NCBI GenBank assembly: GCA_017407125.1
Contig: JAFQXE010000030.1
Location: forward strand, 1 to 64,000
Origin: Thermoguttaceae bacterium
Lineage (GTDB): Bacteria > Planctomycetota > Planctomycetia > Pirellulales > Thermoguttaceae
Reading direction: 5' to 3'
DNA length: 64,000 nucleotides
Made by a program: the position numbers and the translations under genes. Under the pieces are notes generated by a model. The model had not been told where the DNA came from. It worked only from the letters and a program-made list of their open reading frames with translations, and ran no database searches. Each line of letters begins with the position of its first letter. Positions within the stretch are counted from its first letter, which is position 1. Positions 34,735-43,251 of this stretch are shown piece by piece.

Positions 34735-35934
34735 ATGGCAAAGGACGTATTCGAACGAACAAAAACTCACGTCAACGTTGGTACGATTGGACACATTGAC
34801 CACGGCAAGACCACGTTGACCGGCGCTATCCTGGCGGTTCAGTCTGCAAAGGGATTGGCCAAATTCAAGTCTTACGCTGATATCGCCAAAGGCGGTACGG
34901 TTCGCGACGCTTCCAAGACGGTTACCATCGCGGTTGCTCACTGCGAATATGAAACCGAAAAGCGTCACTACGCTCACATTGACTGCCCCGGCCACGCCGA
35001 CTTCGTCAAAAACATGATTACCGGCGCTGCTCAGATGGACGGCGCTATCCTCGTCGTTTCCGCTGCTGACGGCCCCATGCCCCAGACTCGTGAACACGTT
35101 CTTCTGGCTCGCCAGGTAAACGTTCCGAATTTGGTCGTCTTCCTGAACAAGGTTGACCTCGTTGACGACCCCGAACTGCTCGAACTGGTCGAAATGGAAA
35201 TTCGCGAACTGTTGACCAAGAACGAATTCCCCGGCGACGATATTCCGATCGTCCGCGGTTCCGCCTCTTTGGCTTACAACAACCCGACCGACCCCGAAAA
35301 GACCAAGTGCATCGACGAGCTGATGAACGCTATCGACACTTACTTCCCGGATCCGGTTCGTGAAGAAGACAAGCCGTTCTTGATGGCTATCGAAGACGTC
35401 TTCTCCATCGAAGGTCGTGGTACTGTCGCCACCGGTCGTGTTGAACGCGGCGTTGTTAAGGTTAACGACAACGTTGAAATCGTTGGTCTGTCCGCTGAAC
35501 CCCGCAAAGTCGTTGTTACCGGCGTTGAAATGTTCAACAAGACGTTGGACGAAGGTCGCGCTGGCGATAACGTCGGATGCTTGCTCCGCGGTATCAAACG
35601 TGACGAAATCGAACGCGGTCAGGTTCTCGCCAAGCCGGGAAGCATCACCCCGCACACCAAGTTCAAGGCTCAGGTCTACGTTCTGAGCAAGGACGAAGGC
35701 GGCCGAAGCACCCCGTTCTTCTCCGGATATCGTCCGCAGTTCTACTTCAGAACGACCGACGTTACCGGTTCGATCAAACTCGCTGAAGGCGTCGAAATGT
35801 GCATGCCCGGCGACAACGTCGAAATCGAAGTCGAATTGATCAAACCGATCGCCATGGACCAGGACGTTCGTTTCGCTATTCGTGAAGGCGGACGTACAGT
35901 CGGTTCTGGAAAAGTTATTCAGATTATCGAATAA
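34735..35934 (+). CDS. tuf: Elongation factor Tu
   Basis: 399 residues, full length. It delivers aminoacyl-tRNA to the ribosome as a GTP complex. G1 is GHIDHGKT near residues 18-25, the switch II motif DCPGHADF near 82-89, G4 NKVD near 136-139, and the C-terminal domains 2 and 3 are complete ([27 protein letters not shown]). Codon use is markedly biased, as expected for a highly expressed gene. It sits after four tRNAs and before tRNA-Trp and secE, the classic bacterial order. Confidence 0.99.
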   Translation: MAKDVFERTKTHVNVGTIGHIDHGKTTLTGAILAVQSAKGLAKFKSYADIAKGGTVRDASKTVTIAVAHCEYETEKRHYAHIDCPGHADFVKNMITGAAQMDGAILVVSAADGPMPQTREHVLLARQVNVPNLVVFLNKVDLVDDPELLELVEMEIRELLTKNEFPGDDIPIVRGSASLAYNNPTDPEKTKCIDELMNAIDTYFPDPVREEDKPFLMAIEDVFSIEGRGTVATGRVERGVVKVNDNVEIVGLSAEPRKVVVTGVEMFNKTLDEGRAGDNVGCLLRGIKRDEIERGQVLAKPGSITPHTKFKAQVYVLSKDEGGRSTPFFSGYRPQFYFRTTDVTGSIKLAEGVEMCMPGDNVEIEVELIKPIAMDQDVRFAIREGGRTVGSGKVIQIIE

Positions 35935-35969
35935 TTTCCAAAAAAATCACAATTTTAAGCGAAAAACCG

Positions 35970-36009
35970 CATTGTACCTATTGACAAATATCGCTCTATA
36001 GGTACAATG
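35970..36009 (+). promoter_or_regulatory. Promoter with overlapping 12-bp inverted repeat, upstream of tRNA-Trp-secE
   Basis: Perfect TTGACA (35981-35986), 16-bp spacer, TACAAT (36003-36008). A perfect dyad, CATTGTACCTAT (35970-35981) and ATAGGTACAATG (35998-36009), starts before the -35 and covers the -10. It may be an operator, or a structure that forms in the tuf read-through transcript. No T run follows, so it is not a simple terminator. Confidence 0.65.
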
Positions 36010-36044
36010 CTGAAAATTTGAGATCAACCTCAAGTATTTTCGCT

Positions 36045-36115
36045 AGGGGTGTAGTTCAACGGTAGAACAGTGGTCTCCAAAACCATCGATCAGGGTTCGA
36101 TTCCTTGTACCCCTG
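36045..36115 (+). tRNA. tRNA-Trp (CCA)
   Basis: 71-nt cloverleaf. Acceptor AGGGGTG pairs with TACCCCT; TGGT/ACCA anticodon stem, loop CTCCAAA, anticodon CCA. Located directly before secE, as in many bacteria. Confidence 0.96.
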
Positions 36116-36156
36116 TTTGAGATATAAACGCAGAAATCAACGTAAAGGATTTACAA

Positions 36157-36588
36157 GTGAATTCATTCGTACAAAGCATGTTACAGGCTGACTTGTACAA
36201 AAAAACTCAGGGAAAGAAAGTACGTCAGGGTACAGCCTACGCGTTAGCTCTAATCTTCTTGGTTGCAGCCTATCAAACTACAGTCATGCTGAGAAATGCA
36301 GCATGGGCTAATGAAACTATCGCTTACGTTACAGGCGGTCTGATTTTTGCTGTTGGCGCATGGATTTCATACCGTATTGTAAACTGGCCTCGATTTGCAG
36401 ACTTTCTTATTTCCGTTGAAGCGGAAATGAACAAGGTTTCCTGGCCAACTCGTTCGGAATTAATTCGCAGCTCGGTAGTCGTTTTGATTGTACTGTTCAT
36501 CTTGGCTATCGCGTTGTTTTTATTCGATATTATTTGGGCATTGCTGATTCAATACGGTTTTTATTTGTTGGATTGGCTTTTCCTTTAA
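36157..36588 (+). CDS. secE: Preprotein translocase subunit SecE
   Basis: 143 residues from a GTG start with AAAGGA about 8 nt upstream. The C-terminal part FLISVEAEMNKVSWPTRSEL followed by a membrane helix is the SecE core that clamps SecY. Two additional hydrophobic helices precede it (about 28-45 and 58-75), so the protein has three membrane segments, unlike the single-helix form of many bacteria. It leads the nusG-ribosomal protein run. Confidence 0.92.
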   Translation: MNSFVQSMLQADLYKKTQGKKVRQGTAYALALIFLVAAYQTTVMLRNAAWANETIAYVTGGLIFAVGAWISYRIVNWPRFADFLISVEAEMNKVSWPTRSELIRSSVVVLIVLFILAIALFLFDIIWALLIQYGFYLLDWLFL

Positions 36589-36678
36589 TATAAAACATAT
36601 TCGTTCGACCGCTAACGATTAGGGATGATTATCCCAAGCGGCAGTCAGACGCCTGACGTTATGGTTTCTACATTTTGA

Positions 36679-37299
36679 ATGCGTTACCGCGCATTTGATT
36701 TACCAACCTGGTTAGAGATCGCAAAAGTGGAAAAAGAACCCAAACAAGCTCCCAAGCTCACGCCTGCCGACAAAAAATGGTATATCATCAAGGTTCAAAG
36801 CAACCGAGAAGATACTATTGCTGAACGTCTGCGAAAACAGGCGCAAATCGCAGGTCTGGGAGAATGGTTTGGACAGATTCTGGTTCCTTACGAAAAGATT
36901 ACTGAATTGTATCACGGAAAAAAGCGCGTTGTAAAACGCAAGCTCTATCCGGGTTACATTCTGGTAGAAATGGTTATTACAGACGAAACCTGGTTCCTTT
37001 GCCGAGAACTTCCCGGCATTGGAGATTTCGCAGGCGCCGCTGGTAAAGCCATTCCCATGCAGCAGAGCGAAATTGACGCAATTTTAGCTCGCGAAAAGGA
37101 ACAGAACGTCGAAACCCCTGGTTTGGTCATTCCATTTGCTATTGGCGATCGCGTCAAAGTCAAAGACGGCATGTTTGCCAATCAGGAAGGCGAAGTTGAT
37201 AAAATCGATACCAAAAAGGGTCTTGTTACCGTTCTGATCAACACGATGGGACGTACAATGCCGTTTGAGATCGAATATCTTCAAATCGAGAAAATATAA
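36679..37299 (+). CDS. nusG: Transcription termination/antitermination protein NusG
   Basis: 206 residues. The NGN domain starts at KKWYIIKVQSNREDTIAERL and includes KRKLYPGYILVEM; the KOW domain has FAIGDRVKVKDGMFANQEGEV. NusG couples RNA polymerase to Rho and the ribosome. The N-terminal about 33 residues form an extension before the NGN core; an internal GTG (residue 17) is a possible alternative start. It follows secE by 90 bp. Confidence 0.95.
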   Translation: MRYRAFDLPTWLEIAKVEKEPKQAPKLTPADKKWYIIKVQSNREDTIAERLRKQAQIAGLGEWFGQILVPYEKITELYHGKKRVVKRKLYPGYILVEMVITDETWFLCRELPGIGDFAGAAGKAIPMQQSEIDAILAREKEQNVETPGLVIPFAIGDRVKVKDGMFANQEGEVDKIDTKKGLVTVLINTMGRTMPFEIEYLQIEKI

Positions 37300-37431
37300 C
37301 TCTTGGCGTCTGAGCTTTAAGCAATTAACTTTGCAGAAATTGACGTTGCACAACTCGTGCATGCACACTTGTTTTGCAGCATCATTGTGATATGATAATT
37401 TCCCTATAACAAAGCATAAGCAGGAATTGCA

Positions 37432-37857
37432 ATGGCGAAAAAGTTAGTTGGAGAAGTCCGCTTTCACGTTCCCGGCGGCAAAGCGACCCCTGCCCCGCCT
37501 GTGGGTACATCGCTTGGTTCGTTTGGCGTGAACCTCGGACAGTTTGTAAAGCAGTTTAACGACCGCACTCGCGATAACGAAGGTCTGCGAATCCCCGTAG
37601 TCGTTCGCGTTTTTGACGATCGTAGTTTCGAATTAACCACCAAAAGCCCGGCGGCTGTCGACCTGCTCAAAAGAGCAGCTGGAATCTCCAAAGGTTCCGG
37701 TCGCGTTCCGAAGGACAAAGTTGGTCAGGTTACTCGAGCGCAAATTGCTGAAATCGTAGAGAAGAAGAAGGACGACCTTAACGCCCGCAACCCGGAACAT
37801 GCCGCTCACATTATCGAAGGCACCGCCCGGAGCATGGGACTGGACGTGGTTGACTAA
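37432..37857 (+). CDS. rplK: Ribosomal protein L11
   Basis: 141 residues, normal length. It contains GGKATPAPPVGTSLGSFGVN in the N-terminal domain and the C-terminal rRNA-binding helix GTARSMGL. The stalk-base protein that contacts EF-G and RelA. A possible promoter, TTGTTT-16-TATGAT, lies in the 132-bp gap upstream. Next in the usual order after nusG. Confidence 0.97.
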   Translation: MAKKLVGEVRFHVPGGKATPAPPVGTSLGSFGVNLGQFVKQFNDRTRDNEGLRIPVVVRVFDDRSFELTTKSPAAVDLLKRAAGISKGSGRVPKDKVGQVTRAQIAEIVEKKKDDLNARNPEHAAHIIEGTARSMGLDVVD

Positions 37858-37937
37858 TATCGTAATTTTTGCAAACGCGACGCGCATTTGTCCAGAATGC
37901 AACTCGCCTCAACATTTTTAATACGGATTCATAAGCA

Positions 37938-38621
37938 ATGGCAAAACAATCCAAAAGAATGCGAGAATTGACGAAAAAGGTTCCCGGCTCAACTCCTATG
38001 ACGCTGGCGGAAGCTGTTAAACTTCTCAAGACGTTTAACAACACCAAATTCGATCAATCCGTAGAAATCGCAATGCGTTTGGGTATTGACCCGAAACAGG
38101 CTGATCAGATCGTTCGCGGTTCGATTGTCCTTCCCAACGGCATTGGCAAATCCCTTCGCGTTGTCGTTTTCGCCAAGGGCGACAAACTTGACGAAGCTCT
38201 TCAGGCTGGAGCTGTTGAAGCTGGCGGTCCTGAACTGGCTCAGAAAATTAAAGACGGCTGGACGGATTTCGACGCTTGTATCGCTACGCCTGATATGATG
38301 GGCGTTGTCGGTCCGCTTGGTAAAATCCTCGGCCCTCGCGGTTTAATGCCCAGCCCCCGAGCGGGAACGGTTACCATGGACGTTGCGAAAGCCGTTCATG
38401 AATACAAAATGGGTAAAGTTGAATTCCGCAACGATTCCGCCGGATCCGTTCAGGCGATTTGCGGCAAGCTCAGCTTTGAAGCCGACAAACTTCAGGAAAA
38501 CATTCAGGCGTTCATCGACCTCATTCTGTCCCTCAAGCCGGCTGCGGCAAAAGGTCAGTATCTCAAAGGCATCGCGATCAGCGCTACAATGTCTCCTGGA
38601 ATTCATGTAACGCTGCAATAA
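37938..38621 (+). CDS. rplA: Ribosomal protein L1
   Basis: 227 residues. It contains [22 protein letters not shown] and the signature [16 protein letters not shown], plus [15 protein letters not shown] at the C-terminus. L1 binds the L1 stalk of 23S rRNA and, in many bacteria, represses its own L11-L1 mRNA. It follows rplK by 80 bp. Confidence 0.97.
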   Translation: MAKQSKRMRELTKKVPGSTPMTLAEAVKLLKTFNNTKFDQSVEIAMRLGIDPKQADQIVRGSIVLPNGIGKSLRVVVFAKGDKLDEALQAGAVEAGGPELAQKIKDGWTDFDACIATPDMMGVVGPLGKILGPRGLMPSPRAGTVTMDVAKAVHEYKMGKVEFRNDSAGSVQAICGKLSFEADKLQENIQAFIDLILSLKPAAAKGQYLKGIAISATMSPGIHVTLQ

Positions 38622-38723
38622 GCTGTTACAAAATAGCATATTTATGCGCCAGCCGAACGCTATACATCGAGGCGTTCGATAATATACGGAATTAGTTTTT
38701 TATTCATTCAATAAGGTATTCCA

Positions 38724-39266
38724 ATGAGTAAATTTGTTAAAGCATTGATGACTGACGAATTCGCGAAGAAGTTTGAAAACCTCGACGCGGCTATCGCAGT
38801 CAACATGGCTGGCTTGACGGCAAATCAGGCAAACCAGCTCCGCGGCGAATTGGAAAGCAAAGGCATCAGCGTTATGGTTGTTCGCAACCTGTTAGCCGCT
38901 CGCGCGACTGAAGGCAAAGCGACCAACGCTATGTTCAAGGCTCTTTCCGGCGCCAGCGCAGTTTGCTGGGGCGCTGAAGACATCGTCTCGTTAGCCAAAG
39001 AAGTTGTTCGACTTGCAGAAGACAAACGCTTCCCCAAATTTGAAGCGAAAGGCGGCTGCATGGACGGCGAAGCCTTCCCCGCTGAAATGGTCAAAGAAAT
39101 CAGCAAATGGCCGTCTCGTACTGAACAGCTTAGCATGTTGGTCGGACAGATTTTGGGACCGGGTTCGCAGCTTTCTGCGGCTATTGTTGGTCCGGGTTCA
39201 GCTCTTGCCAGTCAGATCGCCCAAAAGGCGGAAGAAGACGCTCCGGCAGAAGCGGCCGCTGTCTGA
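38724..39266 (+). CDS. rplJ: Ribosomal protein L10
   Basis: 180 residues. It has the N-terminal L10 fold (ALMTDEFAKKFENLDAAIAVNMAGLTANQANQLR) with VVRNLLAARA, and a C-terminal helix that binds L7/L12 dimers. A small hairpin, CGAACGC/GCGTTCG at 38654-38678, lies in the leader and may take part in L10 autoregulation, though this is only a guess. Confidence 0.95.
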   Translation: MSKFVKALMTDEFAKKFENLDAAIAVNMAGLTANQANQLRGELESKGISVMVVRNLLAARATEGKATNAMFKALSGASAVCWGAEDIVSLAKEVVRLAEDKRFPKFEAKGGCMDGEAFPAEMVKEISKWPSRTEQLSMLVGQILGPGSQLSAAIVGPGSALASQIAQKAEEDAPAEAAAV

Positions 39267-39521
39267 AAACGACATACAATCCGCATTCAACATTCAGGCG
39301 GTTTATCCCCTGACTTGAAAAGTAAAAATCCGGTAATCAATCCGGTCAGACGAACCAAGGTTGCGTCTGTCATACGTGGTCGGTGTGAGCGACGTTGTTT
39401 TCCGGTGTGAGCGGAAGTGTTTCAATTAAATTTTCAACTGTACATGTCATGCGAATTGATCATAACATTTCCTTAGTGACGATTCGCTGTCAGGATTAAC
39501 TAATAGCGAAAGGATTTAACG

Positions 39522-39926
39522 ATGTCCGAAGAAAAGATTTACGCTGAAGAAATCAAATCCCTGGGCGATAAGATTGCTGCCCTTACCCTCAAAGACGCCA
39601 AAGCTCTGAGCGATTACCTGGAAGATGCCTACGGAATTAAAGCCGCTGCTGGCGGAGCCGTTGTCATGGCTGGTCCGGTTGCTGGCGGAGACGCTGCTCC
39701 GGCTGCTGAAGAAAAGACCGAATTCGACGTTGTTCTCGAATCTTTCGGCGACAAGAAGCTCGACGTTATCAAAGCGGTTCGCGCTGCTACAGCCCTGTCT
39801 CTGCCGGATGCCAAAAAGCTGGTTGAAGGCGCTCCTTCCAAGGTTAAGGAAGGCATTTCCAAGGACGACGCTGAAAAGCTGAAGAAAGATCTGGAAGCCG
39901 CTGGCGCTACGGTTTCTCTGAAATAA
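39522..39926 (+). CDS. rplL: Ribosomal protein L7/L12
   Basis: 134 residues: an N-terminal dimerisation part, an Ala/Gly hinge ([15 protein letters not shown]) and the C-terminal factor-binding domain [34 protein letters not shown] 255-bp gap separates it from rplJ. In most bacteria rpoB follows directly; here a terminator and the CRISPR island follow. Confidence 0.97.
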   Translation: MSEEKIYAEEIKSLGDKIAALTLKDAKALSDYLEDAYGIKAAAGGAVVMAGPVAGGDAAPAAEEKTEFDVVLESFGDKKLDVIKAVRAATALSLPDAKKLVEGAPSKVKEGISKDDAEKLKKDLEAAGATVSLK

Positions 39927-39953
39927 GATCATACTCAACAGGAATACTGAAGG

Positions 39954-39986
39954 ACGCGAGATTGAATTCAATCTCGCGTTTTTTTA
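39954..39986 (+). terminator. Rho-independent terminator after rplL
   Basis: ACGCGAGATTG and CAATCTCGCGT form a perfect 11-bp stem with loop AATT, followed by seven T. It ends the ribosomal protein run. Confidence 0.92.
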
Positions 39987-40200
39987 TTGTCATTTGAAAA
40001 CCAGCGGGATCCGCTTTCATAAAATGCCGAGAAGGGTGGATAACAAATCGACGAAGCCGAAAACCTTCTCTGGATGGCGCCAGTACTTGACGGCTTGCCA
40101 TCAAGGAAATGCGGAAGCCTCCAAAAATCTCGAGAACGTGGAAAGCCGCTCCGTCCTGCTGGTTCGCGGGCGTCTTCGCCCGCCCCCGATGGCGGGGGAG

Positions 40201-40625
40201 CCAATCCGCGCTGCCGCGCGAGACGAACTATACCCGCTCCCGTTGGTCGCTTTGTCCCGCTGACTTCCTGCGTCGCAATCGAAAACCTTACTGGATCGCA
40301 GACGTCAGTCCGGCGGCGAGGCGCCGCTCCCAATCCGCGCTGCCGCGCGAGACGTATTATACCCGCTCCCGTTGGTCGCTTGCATTTCGGAGGGTCGACG
40401 TCCTCGTCGACCGCAGGCGTCCTCGCCAGCCACAGGAAACAAGCCCCGCTGACTTCCTGCGACGTAGCCGAAAACCTTATTGGATCGCGGATAAAATCCG
40501 CAACAGAAGAATCTAAAAAGAACTCCTATAAACACAAAGACGAGCCGAGAACGCAAGTTCTCGGCTCGTCTTTTTTATTTCTTGTTACAGAAATTCTCTT
40601 TACTCCAAAGCGTCAGCGTATCTCA
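40201..40625. repeat. Left trailer/inverted repeat of the CRISPR island
   Basis: 40310-40625 is homologous, in inverted orientation, to 55521-55783 at the other end of the island: shared parts are GCGCTGCCGCGCGAGACGTA, CGCTCCCGTTGGTCGCT, CTGACTTCCTG, the long hairpin and ACAGAAATTCTCTT. It has an extra about 60 bp (40382-40441) that the right copy lacks. 40202-40297 is a second, direct copy of part of the unit. The preceding 40000-40200 is GC-rich and contains only short dyads such as GCGGGCG/CGCCCGC. Confidence 0.85.
40539..40577. terminator. Strong hairpin in the left array trailer
   Basis: GACGAGCCGAGAAC and GTTCTCGGCTCGTC form a perfect 14-bp stem around GCAA, followed by six T on the plus strand and by A/T-rich sequence on the other. 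An identical hairpin ends the main array at 55576-55607. Confidence 0.85.
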
Positions 40626-40911
40626 GTTGCACATACCCCACGAAGAAGGGGATTCTACAACTAAAGCACATTGTTATGTTCCATAACATGCCGTTGCACA
40701 TACCCCACAAAGAAGGGGCTTCTACAACGAGTTCTATTGCTTATTCTGCTTATATGTGGTTGCACATACCCCACAAAGAAGGGGCTTCTACAACGGAGAC
40801 ATGGACAAACTGAGGTATGATGTAGGTTGCACTTACCCCACAAAGAAGAGGATTCTACAACATCATCGACAAACAAATGCGATACAAATACGAGTTGCAC
40901 TTACCCCACAA
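40626..40911 (-). CRISPR. Relic type VI-B CRISPR array, trailer-end fragment
   Basis: Four 36-nt repeats (40626, 40693, 40759, 40826) and a truncated fifth (40894-40911), with spacers of 30-32 nt. Repeats match the main array in reverse orientation (ends GTTGCAC... and ...CTACAAC), with drift such as GGATTC for GGCTTC. The truncated repeat lies at the leader-facing side and is followed by cas1 remnants, so the leader end has been deleted. Transcription, if any, would run on the minus strand toward the hairpin at 40539. Confidence 0.92.
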
Positions 40912-41014
40912 GGGGGTAATGATCAATCGTAGTTCTTCTGATAACGTTATTCGCTTCGTTTGCTGCTCTATCGTCTTAAACTCTGACGCTTTTACCAAAT
41001 TGTGAAAGATCGCT

Positions 41015-41190
41015 TTTGACGCCGGGGCGCTGAATGTACAGCGTTCGGCGAACGGTTCGAGATGAACTTGTCATATCGCACTATATTATAATTTATATAA
41101 AAACGAGAAATGAAATGCAAGCCCCCAGAGGAAATTATTTCTCCCCCTGTATAAGTAACGCAACTAAACGGGGGAGATATTACAAAAATG
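41015..41190 (-). pseudogene. Remnant of cas1: upstream region and first 20 codons, inverted
   Basis: The reverse complement of 41015-41074 encodes MTSSSRTVRRTLYIQRPGVK, the same 20 residues as the intact cas1 at 53192, and then diverges. Upstream (41075-41190) the match goes on: GGGGGCTTGCATTTCATTT, ATATAAATTATAA and CGATATGACA are shared with 53100-53195. The copy is broken right after codon 20. It shows that a second cas1-array unit once lay here in the opposite direction. Confidence 0.9.
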
Positions 41191-41290
41191 TCAGGTGTGA
41201 GGAGTTGGCGCGCTGCGATCGTCTGCGTTTTGAGCGGGGCGCATTATCCGCCCCGGTCGACGCGTCTGAATCGCAAGCGCCAAAGGACGG

Positions 41291-42631
41291 TTATCTGCCG
41301 TTAAAAAAGCCGTCCGCGCAGTCAACGCCCGCTTCAGCGGCTTTCTCTCCGAAGATGTATCCGCCGATAGCGCCGCCGATTCCTCCAACTACGCCGCCGA
41401 CAGCTCCGCCGATAGCGGTTCCAACAACCGGGACAACCGACCCAACCGCCGCGCCAGCCGCAGCTCCGCCAGTCGCGCCTGCATATCCGCCAGCAGCGGC
41501 TCCACCCCATCCGCCAGCCATGCCTGCGCCGTTTTTAACGTGACCGACTACGCGTTCGTGGTTGTCGATTTCCCCTTGACTGTATTTCTGTTCAATGTCA
41601 TAAGAATCTTTGATGCGAAGTCCTGCGTCAACAACAACGCCAATGCCCGTTGCAACCTCAGCCGCGGTCGTCGCCTTCGTCAGAGTTTTAGTCGCGCCTT
41701 TCGCTGCTTTTGTGACACCCTTGCTGGCGGCTTCCGCCGCTCGAGCCGCGCCTCGTTCTGCTGCGGCTTCATTCGATCGTGTCGTTGATTTCATCGTATT
41801 TCCCAATGAATTAGACGAAGCCTCAACAGGGTATTCCGACCGAATTGACGGCAGTTCCGGTTCATATACAGGACGTTCATAAACCGGAGAATTCCAGGAA
41901 CCTGAATACCGGGCAGACTCCGCAGCTTCTACTGTTTTAGACGCATTTCTGCTGAAAGCTTCAGCGCCCGACTCGAAACCATGAACCGCATTTCGCGACA
42001 AGAGTTCCTTGGCAAGACGAGTCGCTTCCTCGGTGCATTCTTCAACGCTTTTGCAGATCGTATTCCCAGCTGCGCCTTGAACGTGAGACGTCCGAACGAC
42101 GTAAATATCTAATTTCCCTTTAGAAGCAGCCTCAAGAACCGTCCGCGCCGCAGACTTTTCCGCTTCTGTAGCCGCGTGATTCTTTAACGTCTTTTCGGCA
42201 GCTTCAACACACCATTTCGATGTTCCCTGATTTCCAGACGGTCGACTTTCTCCGCCTTTGGCTTCAATGACGTGAATTTTTCCATCAACGCCTTTCCAGA
42301 CTTGGTCAAAACCCTGCGGATGCCCTGTCGATTTTTCTGCTTTGGTTAGAATCGGCTCCCAGCCGCGATTCCGCGCGAAGTCCTTCGCGCCTCGCTCGCC
42401 GATTTCTTCAGATATTAAACGTTTGATCTGGATAGCCTCATTGGTTTTCCCTTCATTAACAGCGAGACGAGCAGCGTCCTGATAACGTAAAGCCAATTCA
42501 CTATCAGAACAATCCGCCAACGTTTTTGAATCAACAGTCGATTCAAAAATCGTCTGTGCCAACGCCGGACGAACTCCGAAGAAGGAAACAAACAACAAAA
42601 CAACGATGACGATAAAAGCAAAACGTTTCAT
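41291..42631 (-). CDS. Secreted protein with PD-(D/E)xK-like motif and glycine-zipper tail
   Basis: 446 residues from ATG 42631 (AGGAG 12 nt upstream). A Sec signal peptide covers about residues 1-26 (ending ALAQ). Residues 80-190 look like a restriction-endonuclease fold: GFDQVWKG with D109, then IHVIEAK with E123 and K125, the D...ExK arrangement of this fold. A Ser/Glu/Ala-rich linker follows. The C-terminal about 110 residues have Ala/Gly-rich helices and glycine-zipper repeats (GGAVGGVVGGIGGAIGG) as in membrane-inserting proteins. An exported nuclease effector is possible, but no immunity gene is recognised next to it. It interrupts the relic CRISPR locus. Nuclease assignment is inference from motif order. 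Confidence 0.6.
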   Translation of the reverse strand: MKRFAFIVIVVLLFVSFFGVRPALAQTIFESTVDSKTLADCSDSELALRYQDAARLAVNEGKTNEAIQIKRLISEEIGERGAKDFARNRGWEPILTKAEKSTGHPQGFDQVWKGVDGKIHVIEAKGGESRPSGNQGTSKWCVEAAEKTLKNHAATEAEKSAARTVLEAASKGKLDIYVVRTSHVQGAAGNTICKSVEECTEEATRLAKELLSRNAVHGFESGAEAFSRNASKTVEAAESARYSGSWNSPVYERPVYEPELPSIRSEYPVEASSNSLGNTMKSTTRSNEAAAERGAARAAEAASKGVTKAAKGATKTLTKATTAAEVATGIGVVVDAGLRIKDSYDIEQKYSQGEIDNHERVVGHVKNGAGMAGGWGGAAAGGYAGATGGAAAGAAVGSVVPVVGTAIGGAVGGVVGGIGGAIGGYIFGEKAAEAGVDCADGFFNGR

Positions 42632-42933
42632 GGGGTTAAAAATCTCCTGTTTGGTTAAAGGAAAAAATAACAAACATCTGTTGCAACCAATAAATACTAA
42701 ACCAATGGCGAAGTTATGACAAAGATTTTTCAGAAAAAATAAGAAAACAGCAGTTTCTGCTGTAAATCCTTTGATATTAAAGAAAAGAAATATTCTAAAT
42801 CAAGAAAAAAGAGAAGGGGAAAATACAAAATCGTAATAGTCCGGTTAATAAAACCAGTAAATTGCATCTTCCCCCATAATTTTCAAGCTTTTGTAAATAA
42901 TCTATACAAAAAGCAATTATAAATAATATTATC

Positions 42934-43039
42934 GTTGCACACACCCTATCAAAGTAAAGGGTTCTACAACACCGGACTATTACGCATACGTAGTTTTATG
43001 TGTATTGCATTTACCCCACAAAGAAGGGGAATATGCAAC
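42934..43039 (-). CRISPR. Relic type VI-B array, leader-end fragment (two degenerate repeats)
   Basis: Two degenerate copies of the repeat (42934-42970, 37 nt with an insertion; 43004-43039) around a 33-nt spacer, same orientation as the relic array at 40626. A leader-like promoter lies directly upstream on the minus strand. It is likely the leader end of another decayed array or of the same one. Confidence 0.8.
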
Positions 43040-43069
43040 AAGTCCTTTCGAACTATTATTTATATTTTA

Positions 43070-43096
43070 AATATATCATTCATTTTTTGCAGTCAA
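43070..43096 (-). promoter_or_regulatory. Relic CRISPR leader promoter
   Basis: On the minus strand TTGACT (43096-43091), 15-bp spacer, TATATT (43075-43070), 30 bp before the first relic repeat. The preceding CCCCCTC matches CCCCCAC before TTGACG in the main leader at 54665, so the two leaders are related. Confidence 0.6.
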
Positions 43097-43152
43097 GAGG
43101 GGGAGAAACCTCATTAATTTTTTATTAATAAAATAATTTCTCGTCCCGTCTA

Positions 43153-43181
43153 TTGCAATCGTTTACAATCTTTGGTATATT
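43153..43181 (+). promoter_or_regulatory. Promoter of the NPCBM/CxxCH gene
   Basis: TTGCAA (43153-43158), 17-bp spacer, TATATT (43176-43181), 70 bp before ATG 43252. Same layout as at 2971. Confidence 0.55.
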
Positions 43182-43251
43182 GTAAAATATCTAATAAGAC
43201 AACTATCGTTTAATAAACGATTTCGATTCCCCCCTACCCTGTTGAATTGCC

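Noticed and set aside
34726..35655. 309-residue frame opposite tuf
   Set aside because: Shadow of EF-Tu produced by its biased codon use.
38654..38678. Hairpin before rplJ as an L10 leader
   Set aside because: A short stem only; no conserved L10-leader structure could be recognised, so it is mentioned but not listed as a riboswitch-like element.
40074..40664. 196- and 135-residue frames in the left island repeat
   Set aside because: They translate GC-rich repeats and the terminator hairpin; the same sequence occurs inverted at the right end.
40661..40900. 79-residue frame on the minus strand
   Set aside because: It is the translation of CRISPR repeats and spacers.
41034..41543. 169-residue plus-strand frame
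   Set aside because: It is antisense to the cas1 remnant and to the glycine-zipper tail of the secreted protein; the proline-rich part is the mirror of Gly codons.
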